Below are positions 1 through 5,054 of a stretch of 13,490 bases of DNA, one piece after another. The stretch's first letter is position 1. Each line of letters opens with the position of its first letter. The notes under the pieces were generated by a model, which searched no databases, was not told the origin of the DNA, and was given only the letters and a program-made list of their open reading frames with translations. Both the position numbers and the translations under genes were made by a program. The DNA is from Chloroflexota bacterium. GTDB lineage: Bacteria; Chloroflexota; Anaerolineae; UBA1429. The stretch is from contig JAAYXX010000164.1 in NCBI GenBank assembly GCA_012515695.1, positions 1 through 13,490 of the forward strand, read 5' to 3'.

Positions 1-834
1 CACCAGGGCGTTACCGTCGCGCAGGAAGGGCTGGTTGGGCCAGTTTTCTTTCGGATCGTGCCCCATGAGGTAGGTCCCGCAGACGTCCGTTGTGATAACG
101 TGGTCGCCAGCGACGAGGCAATTGGCGGGGAATGGTTCGCCGCCCCATTCGCGGCCCGCCTGGGCGACGAGGCCGTCAATGATATTGAGCGCGGGGTTGA
201 ACAGCCGCCCCAGGTCGGCCAGCATGTAGGGCATACGCACCAGATGATGGAAGTATTGGCGCGGGTGGCCAGCAGGCTCCTGTGGGGTCAGGCCGAACAG
301 GTTCTTCAGGCAAAGGGTGATGCCCATAAAGGCGTGGTTCTTCATCTTTTGCACCGAGATGAATTCATCCACGTCGGCAGTCCGTTGGGGCAGCAGGTAT
401 TGGCGGAACATTTGCCCGCCTCCTGGAACCTTGTAAACCTTGTGGGGCGCGAGGTTGCCATCCACAAAGGGCACGTCGAACTCGCGCAGGATGTCGAGCA
501 GAGGAAAAGTATCCCCCGGCTCGGGATCGCGGTCCTTCTTGAACACGCTGATCTCGGAGCAGATGATGTCGGCGGTGGTGTTCTCGCGCAGCAGGCGCAG
601 CGTGGCGCGGGCTACGCGGCGGCTGACCAGCTCTTGCATCTGCCCGGCATGGTAGAGAATCTTGTCGGGTTCCCATGCCTGGTTGAACTTGATGCCGATG
701 GTTTTGGCGGCCTTGAGCTTGGCCCACGTGTTCTCCAGGGGCATTGTAGCCCGCAGCAGGGCCTCGTAGACTTGATCATCATCGGCCTGATGATCACAGT
801 GGACGGCTCGAACCTGATACTCTTGACTGGACAT
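1..834 (-). CDS. DUF362-family protein, 3' end beyond the window (copy A)
   Basis: The minus strand is open from an ATG at 834 to the left edge, giving 278 residues with no stop; the C-terminus lies outside the window. The protein aligns without large gaps to the complete paralogue at 917-2137. More than half of the residues look identical by eye, including the N-terminal RAVHCDH, the RATLRLLRENTTA segment, the VPGGG.MFRQYLLP block, the SVQKMKNH..MG.TLCLKNLFGL signature typical of DUF362, and the late AGDHVI.TD.CG.YLMGHDP block. By comparison about 130 residues are missing. A GGAGG at 847-851 lies 12 nt before the ATG, rather far but usable. The 82-bp gap from copy B suggests co-transcription. 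No signal peptide, membrane segment or ferredoxin-type cysteine cluster is visible. The biochemical function of the family is not settled and I do not infer one. Confidence 0.85.
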   Translation of the reverse strand, partial: MSSQEYQVRAVHCDHQADDDQVYEALLRATMPLENTWAKLKAAKTIGIKFNQAWEPDKILYHAGQMQELVSRRVARATLRLLRENTTADIICSEISVFKKDRDPEPGDTFPLLDILREFDVPFVDGNLAPHKVYKVPGGGQMFRQYLLPQRTADVDEFISVQKMKNHAFMGITLCLKNLFGLTPQEPAGHPRQYFHHLVRMPYMLADLGRLFNPALNIIDGLVAQAGREWGGEPFPANCLVAGDHVITTDVCGTYLMGHDPKENWPNQPFLRDGNALV

Positions 835-916
835 TGTGGCTTGATGCCTCCGTGTGATGTTGAAACTGCGAATAGGGTTGTCATGCAAATGGACAGCCCT
901 GGGTTTGTCGGCGCGT

Positions 917-2137
917 TCAGGCGTCGCGGGCCTGCAAACGGGCCAGCGTGCGTTCGTATACCTCCAAGTGTTCGCCCTCGGCTTCCTCCGGGTCTATGTA
1001 TTTGAACCACAAGGCGTCCATTTTGCGCTCGCCCGCCAGGATGCGGCGGCTGTACTGAAGTTCGCTGTCCTCGCTATGCCATACGACCTGACCGTTCTGC
1101 AGGAGGATGTACTCGCCTGCATACTGGGCGAACTGCTCCCGGTGATCGCGGTAATAGAGCGCCTGCTCGCACATGGAGCGGTGCCAGGAACTGACCATCT
1201 CGGGGGAGTCGGTCTGATCGCTGTCAAAGGCGGCCAGCGGCGGGGTGACTTGAGATTGGAAGTCAATCTGGCTCAGGTCGGCTGTGCCAAACCCCATCTC
1301 GTGGGCGATGCGGAGGGCGTTCCGGTCGCGGCGGAAAGGCGGCGCGGGCCAGTCGCCCAAGGGATCATGGCCCATCAGATAGGCCCCGCAGGCGTCGGTG
1401 GCGATGACGTGATCTCCGGCGATAAGGGTATTGGTAATGCGCCCTTCGCCGCCCCATTCCCGGCACGACTGGCCCACCAGCGCGTCAATGATGTTCAGGG
1501 TGGGGTTGATGATCTGGCCCAGGTCGGCCAGCACATAGGGCAGGCGCACCAGATGGTGGAAGTAGGTGCGTGCGCGACCATGCGGGGGGAGCGGCGGCAG
1601 GCCGAACAGGTTCTTCAGGCAGAGGGTGACGCCCATAAAGTAGTGGTTCTTCATCTTTTGGACCGAGACGAACGCGTCTGTATCTACCACAGCGGCGGGC
1701 AGCAGGTATTGGCGGAACATGGCCCCGCCCCCTGGAACCTGCGCGACGACGTGCGGCGGCTCGTTGCCATTGATGATCGGCACGTCAAACTCGCGCAGCA
1801 CGGGTAGCAGGGTCATGGTTTCGTCAAAGGAGTGCTTGCCATCCCGCGCCATCGTGGCGATCTCGACGCAAACGATTTCGGCAGTGGTGTTCTCGCGCAG
1901 CAGGCGCAATGTGGCGCGTGCGACGCTATAGTCTACCAGTTCCTGCAGGCGGCCACCCAGGGTCACTAGCCTATGAGGCTCCCATGCCTGGTTGAGCTTG
2001 ATCGTGATGCGCTGGGCGCGTTGGAGCTTGCGCCAGGCTTCCGTCAAGGGCAGCGTGGCCTGCCGGAGCGCCTCATAGATTTCTTCGTCGTTGGCCCGAT
2101 GGTCGCAATGCACAGCCCGCACATGATACCGTGACAT
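917..2137 (-). CDS. DUF362-family protein (copy B, complete)
   Basis: This is a 406-residue protein of unknown function in the DUF362 family. The diagnostic block SVQKMKNHYFMGVTLCLKNLFGL is near residues 165-187. It is preceded by VPGGGAMFRQYLLP and followed by LNIIDALVGQ and AGDHVIATDACGAYLMGHDP. The C-terminal third (charged, with YAGEYILLQNGQVVWH) has no motif I can name. The frame stays open upstream to 2230, but I place the start at 2137: an ideal GGAGG (2143-2147) sits five bases before it, copy A begins at the equivalent point, and a good promoter (2176-2204) lies inside the longer reading frame, so the 2230 codon would not be on the transcript. It heads a two-gene unit with copy A. 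There are no membrane segments and the protein is probably cytoplasmic. Confidence 0.87.
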   Translation of the reverse strand: MSRYHVRAVHCDHRANDEEIYEALRQATLPLTEAWRKLQRAQRITIKLNQAWEPHRLVTLGGRLQELVDYSVARATLRLLRENTTAEIVCVEIATMARDGKHSFDETMTLLPVLREFDVPIINGNEPPHVVAQVPGGGAMFRQYLLPAAVVDTDAFVSVQKMKNHYFMGVTLCLKNLFGLPPLPPHGRARTYFHHLVRLPYVLADLGQIINPTLNIIDALVGQSCREWGGEGRITNTLIAGDHVIATDACGAYLMGHDPLGDWPAPPFRRDRNALRIAHEMGFGTADLSQIDFQSQVTPPLAAFDSDQTDSPEMVSSWHRSMCEQALYYRDHREQFAQYAGEYILLQNGQVVWHSEDSELQYSRRILAGERKMDALWFKYIDPEEAEGEHLEVYERTLARLQARDA

Positions 2138-2142
2138 GGTTT

Positions 2143-2147
2143 CCTCC
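2143..2147 (-). promoter_or_regulatory. Ribosome binding site deciding the start of DUF362 copy B
   Basis: GGAGG lies five bases upstream of the ATG at 2137. Together with the promoter just above it, this selects 2137 over the upstream in-frame codon at 2230. Confidence 0.7.
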
Positions 2148-2175
2148 AGCCGCTTGTTGGGCGCATACGGTTGCC

Positions 2176-2204
2176 ATATTAGTCCAAATCGCTGCCGTTG
2201 CCAA
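2176..2204 (-). promoter_or_regulatory. Sigma70-type promoter of the DUF362 pair
   Basis: On the minus strand, TTGGCA (2199-2204) is followed by a 17-bp spacer and TAATAT (2176-2181). Both boxes are close to consensus and the spacing is optimal. The expected transcription start near 2169 leaves a leader of about 32 nt before the ATG at 2137. Predicted from sequence only. Confidence 0.6.
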
Positions 2205-2290
2205 GAACGAGAATGACAACACTGTCGCAACTGTGTGCTCGCGGCAGCCGCAAATGCCCCGTCGAGCGGTTCGGTGCGCTCGGGGGTTTA

Positions 2291-2299
2291 TGCTATAAT
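2291..2299 (+). promoter_or_regulatory. Extended -10 promoter for the dihydrouridine synthase
   Basis: TGCTATAAT is a perfect TATAAT box (2294-2299) with the upstream TGn of extended -10 promoters. No convincing -35 hexamer sits 16-18 bp upstream, which is usual for this class. Transcription would begin near 2306, leaving about 119 nt of leader before the ATG at 2425 and excluding the in-frame ATG at 2302 as the start. Confidence 0.5.
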
Positions 2300-2424
2300 G
2301 AATGGTTGTCCAGCAAGGTGCTTGTGATCTCGGCGTCTTGTTGTGGCCTGGTGTATCCTGTTTTTGGCCGGATGGCGCGCGCGCCTGTTTCCGGCCCGAT
2401 TATTCGCAGCTATCGCAGATATCA

Positions 2425-3399
2425 ATGAGCATTATCGAACCTACATTCACGATTGGTAACGTCGCAATTCATGGCGATCTGATACTCTCCCCGATGGTGG
2501 GCTATTCTGATGTCCCTTACCGGCTGATCTGTCGGCGGATGGGGGCGGCGATGAGCTATACTTCGTCGATCCTCGACGAGGCCACGCTGTATGGCTCGAA
2601 TCATACCAACCAGTTGCTACGCTTTCTCCCCGAAGAGCGGCCTATGGCTATCCAGTTGCTCAGTAACAACGCGGACACGCTGGTAGAGGCGGCCCAGCGT
2701 GTCATGGAGCTGGAGCCTGACCTGATTGACCTGAATTTGGGATGCCCGGCGCGGCATGTGACGCGGCGCGGGCGGGGATCGGCGTTGCTGCTCGACCCGC
2801 CTTTGATCGGGCAGATGGTTAGCCGACTGGTGCAGGCGGTTCCTGTGCCGGTGACGGCCAAAATCCGGCTGGGATGGGACGAGCAGACCCGCAACCACCT
2901 GGAGGTGGCCCGCATTCTGGAGGATAGCGGCATCGCGGCGATTGCGGTGCATGGGCGTACGCGGGAACAGGGGTATGGTGGTCAGGCTGATTGGCAGGCC
3001 ATCGCCGAGGTGCGCGAGGCGGTGCGTGTGCCGGTATTGGCGAATGGGGACGTGCGCGCCCCGGAGGATATCGCCGCCATCAAGCGGGCGACGGGCTGTC
3101 AGGGGGTGCTGATCGGGCGGGGGGCCGTGGGCAACCCGTGGATTTTTGCTCGACGCGACGCCGCCAGCGTTTCGCACGAGCAACGGCTGGCGATGATTCG
3201 CCACCATCTCGAGATGATGCTGGCCTATTACGGTGAGCAGAATGGGCTGGTGTTGTTTCGCAAGCACCTGATCAAGTATGTGCAGGGCTGGCCCGACGCC
3301 GCCTTGTTGCGCCGTCGCCTGATGACCAGCGAGACCCCCGACGCGCTGCTGTGGACGCTGTCGTCCTGGGTGGCCCGACCGCTCGCGAATGCTTCGTGA
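2425..3399 (+). CDS. tRNA-dihydrouridine synthase (DusB-like)
   Basis: This FMN enzyme family reduces uridine to 5,6-dihydrouridine in the D-loop of tRNA with NADPH, in the cytoplasm. The 324-residue product has the family landmarks in order: LSPMVGYSD for the first barrel strand (about residue 21), the catalytic cysteine Cys107 within NLGCP, TAKIRLGW (Lys146), HGRT at 176-179 with the YGGQADW that follows it, the ANGD strand (206-209), and IGRGAVGNPW (230-239) for FMN phosphate binding. A C-terminal helical part contains the RKHL..Y..GWPDA motif. Length is normal for the family. The start at 2425 places the N-terminus as in other Dus proteins; the frame is open further up, but the promoter argues against a longer form. 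No good Shine-Dalgarno sequence precedes the ATG. It is transcribed alone. Which uridine is modified cannot be read from the sequence. Confidence 0.93.
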   Translation: MSIIEPTFTIGNVAIHGDLILSPMVGYSDVPYRLICRRMGAAMSYTSSILDEATLYGSNHTNQLLRFLPEERPMAIQLLSNNADTLVEAAQRVMELEPDLIDLNLGCPARHVTRRGRGSALLLDPPLIGQMVSRLVQAVPVPVTAKIRLGWDEQTRNHLEVARILEDSGIAAIAVHGRTREQGYGGQADWQAIAEVREAVRVPVLANGDVRAPEDIAAIKRATGCQGVLIGRGAVGNPWIFARRDAASVSHEQRLAMIRHHLEMMLAYYGEQNGLVLFRKHLIKYVQGWPDAALLRRRLMTSETPDALLWTLSSWVARPLANAS

Positions 3400-3410
3400 C
3401 TGGCGCGTTG

Positions 3411-3483
3411 CAGGGGCGGGGGAGTATGTCTCGCCCCTGACTGCGTCTCGCGGTCAGGCACTCGCTGCCCCGGAAGGCGAGAC
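3411..3483. terminator. Possible structured region between convergent genes
   Basis: Between the converging ends of the Dus and RCK genes, CAGGGGCG (3411-3418) pairs perfectly with CGCCCCTG (3432-3439) across 13 nt. Competing stems exist: CCTGAC (3436-3441) with GTCAGG (3453-3458), and GTCTCGCC (3428-3435) with GGCGAGAC (3476-3483). No T-tract follows on either strand, so an intrinsic terminator is only a guess. Confidence 0.3.
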
Positions 3484-3513
3484 GACTGCGGCGACAGCGT
3501 GGTATAGCCCCCC

Positions 3514-4182
3514 TCACTCCATCCGGCTCAACAGCGCGTTCAGTTGGGGGCGGGCGGCGTTGCTGACGACGGCGATTACCTCGTCGGCGGGCTGCAATAC
3601 CAGATCGCCGCGCGGAATCAACAAGTCCCCCTTGCGAATGACTGCCGCCAGCACCGAATCGCTTGGCAGCGGCAGGTCGCGGACAGCCTGACCCGCCGCC
3701 GGGGAGTGCACGTCCACCTTTTCCTCCACCAGCGAGAACTGCCCCTTGCGTAGCTTGACCAGGGTGAGCATGTCGCCCATAGACATCTCTTCCATAATCA
3801 GCCGCCCCATCAGGTCAGCCTGATTGATTGCCACATCCACACCCATTTCGGGCATATACAGCCAGTCGTTGAGGGGGTTGTTCACCCGCCCGATGATGCG
3901 CGGCACGTGAAACTCGAACCGGGCCAGCGTGGTGGCCACCAGGTTCGCGTCGTCCTCGCCGGTCACCGCGGCCAGTACGTCTGCCCGGCGGATGCCTGCC
4001 GCCTCTAGCATGTCGGGGTCTGTCCCGCTGCCCAGCAGCACGACTTCTTCGGGCAGATAGCGGTACAGGCGCGGCGCTTGCACCGGGCTTATTTCGATCA
4101 CCCGCACCCAATGCCCCTCGTCTAGCAGCAGCATCGCGAGGTGTCTGCCGACCTTGCCTCCGCCCACAATGATTACGCGCAT
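3514..4182 (-). CDS. RCK-domain (TrkA/KtrA-type) potassium transport regulator 1
   Basis: The 222-residue protein has one TrkA-N (RCK_N) Rossmann domain followed by one TrkA-C (RCK_C) domain. Such subunits bind nucleotides (NAD(H), ATP/ADP) and often cyclic di-AMP through RCK_C, and gate K+ channels or transporters from the cytoplasmic face. Visible evidence is the N-terminal G7-x-G9-x-x-G12 dinucleotide motif with Glu30 at the end of strand 2, the LGSGTDPDML.AAGI.RAD segment, VTGEDDANLVA, and a C-terminal beta-rich half from about residue 135 ending in a GDLVL.PADEVIAVV pattern characteristic of RCK_C. A perfect AGGAGG stands five bases before the ATG at 4182, so I prefer this start to the in-frame codon at 4209. 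It is the last gene of the ATPase-RCK-RCK unit, separated from the other RCK gene by 209 bp. No transporter partner is encoded nearby other than the ATPase. Confidence 0.9.
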   Translation of the reverse strand: MRVIIVGGGKVGRHLAMLLLDEGHWVRVIEISPVQAPRLYRYLPEEVVLLGSGTDPDMLEAAGIRRADVLAAVTGEDDANLVATTLARFEFHVPRIIGRVNNPLNDWLYMPEMGVDVAINQADLMGRLIMEEMSMGDMLTLVKLRKGQFSLVEEKVDVHSPAAGQAVRDLPLPSDSVLAAVIRKGDLLIPRGDLVLQPADEVIAVVSNAARPQLNALLSRME

Positions 4183-4281
4183 GGAACCCTCCTGCTCATC
4201 GCCATCCAAACATGGCCCCGATTCATACCCTTACCCCCCGCCTCGCCAACTTGATGGCGCTGCCGCACCTTCGGTAGTAGG

Positions 4282-4298
4282 CGCGCCATTCTGGCGCG
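4282..4298. other. Perfect hairpin between the two RCK genes
   Basis: CGCGCCA (4282-4288), the loop TTC, and TGGCGCG (4292-4298) form a seven-pair GC-rich stem. A second, weaker stem GGAGC/GCTCC lies at 4350-4367. No T-tract follows in the minus direction, so it looks like a processing, stabilising or attenuating structure rather than a full terminator. The rest of the 4183-4391 gap holds nothing I recognise. Confidence 0.4.
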
Positions 4299-4391
4299 GA
4301 CTTTCTACAAGATGCGGCTACCTGCCCGCCTCTGAACCCAAAGGGCGAGGGAGCTTGCCGGCGCTCCGGTAGAATGTGGAAGAGGAAAGCC

Positions 4392-5042
4392 TCAGGCATA
4401 CCCTAGTAAATCCCGCAGTTGCCCGGTAGCGCCCGCCGCCACCGTCAGGTGGAGCACATCCCTATCGCGAAAGATGGTTCCCGGCGAGGGGATAAACGTT
4501 TCATTGGTGCGGCTCACGGCGATGACCTGAATCTCGCCGGGCACGGTCAGTTCGCGCACGGTGTGGCCCACCAGATGTGAGGGAACCTCCAACTCGATCA
4601 CCTCCACGCCGCCAGTGCCCAGCGCGCGCGTCTCGCCCATTGCGGAATAGGTGAGCATCTCGGCCATGCGCTCCACGCCCCACGGCACGGGGGCGATGGT
4701 TTGCACCCCCAGGCGGCGGTAAATGTCGGCCTTGCGCGGGTCATACAGGCGGGCGACTACGCGGGGCACGCGAAATACCAGGTGGGCGATGCGCGCAATG
4801 ACCGCGTTGGTCTCGTCCGTTTCGGTGACGGCGGAGAGGCCGTCGGCCCGCTCGATGCCCGCGTCTAGCAACACCTCTCGGTCAAAGCCGATGCCGGTTA
4901 TGGTGCGCCCCACGAAATGCGGCCCCAACCGCTCAAAGGTGGCGGGGTCTCGGTCGATTACGGTGACGCTGTGACGCTGTAGTGTCAGCGCCTCGGCCAG
5001 CCCACACCCCACGCGCCCGCAGCCGATAATGATGATTTTCAT
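4392..5042 (-). CDS. RCK-domain (TrkA/KtrA-type) potassium transport regulator 2
   Basis: The 216-residue protein has the same RCK_N plus RCK_C layout as the neighbour at 3514-4182 but is clearly diverged from it. The nucleotide-binding loop is G7-C-G9-R-V-G12 and the acidic residue ending strand 2 is Asp30. VTETDETNAVIA and PRVVARLYDPRKADIYRRLG are typical TrkA-N segments. The C-terminal half (from about residue 140) ends with a FRDRDVLHLTV pattern as expected for RCK_C. AAGGAG overlaps the TAA stop of the upstream P-type ATPase and lies eight bases before the ATG. The two genes are only 12 bp apart, so translational coupling is likely. Expected role is cytoplasmic nucleotide-responsive control of K+ flux; whether the target is the adjacent pump or a channel elsewhere is unknown. 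Two unequal RCK subunits could form a heteromeric ring. Confidence 0.9.
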   Translation of the reverse strand: MKIIIIGCGRVGCGLAEALTLQRHSVTVIDRDPATFERLGPHFVGRTITGIGFDREVLLDAGIERADGLSAVTETDETNAVIARIAHLVFRVPRVVARLYDPRKADIYRRLGVQTIAPVPWGVERMAEMLTYSAMGETRALGTGGVEVIELEVPSHLVGHTVRELTVPGEIQVIAVSRTNETFIPSPGTIFRDRDVLHLTVAAGATGQLRDLLGYA

Positions 5043-5054
5043 TCCTTTCTCTCC

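Noticed and set aside
58..1005. Long plus-strand open frame over the DUF362 copy A region
   Set aside because: It lies antisense to a clearly conserved minus-strand gene. Its translation has no family features, and a similar antisense frame over the paralogue at 854-1807 reflects the same high-GC codon pattern.
612..1010. Minus-strand frame across the gap between the DUF362 copies
   Set aside because: It is out of frame with the conserved copy A coding sequence, which occupies most of it and aligns to copy B.
2302..2424. Upstream ATG as the start of the dihydrouridine synthase
   Set aside because: The codon lies at or before the predicted transcription start, and the extra residues do not resemble any Dus N-terminus.
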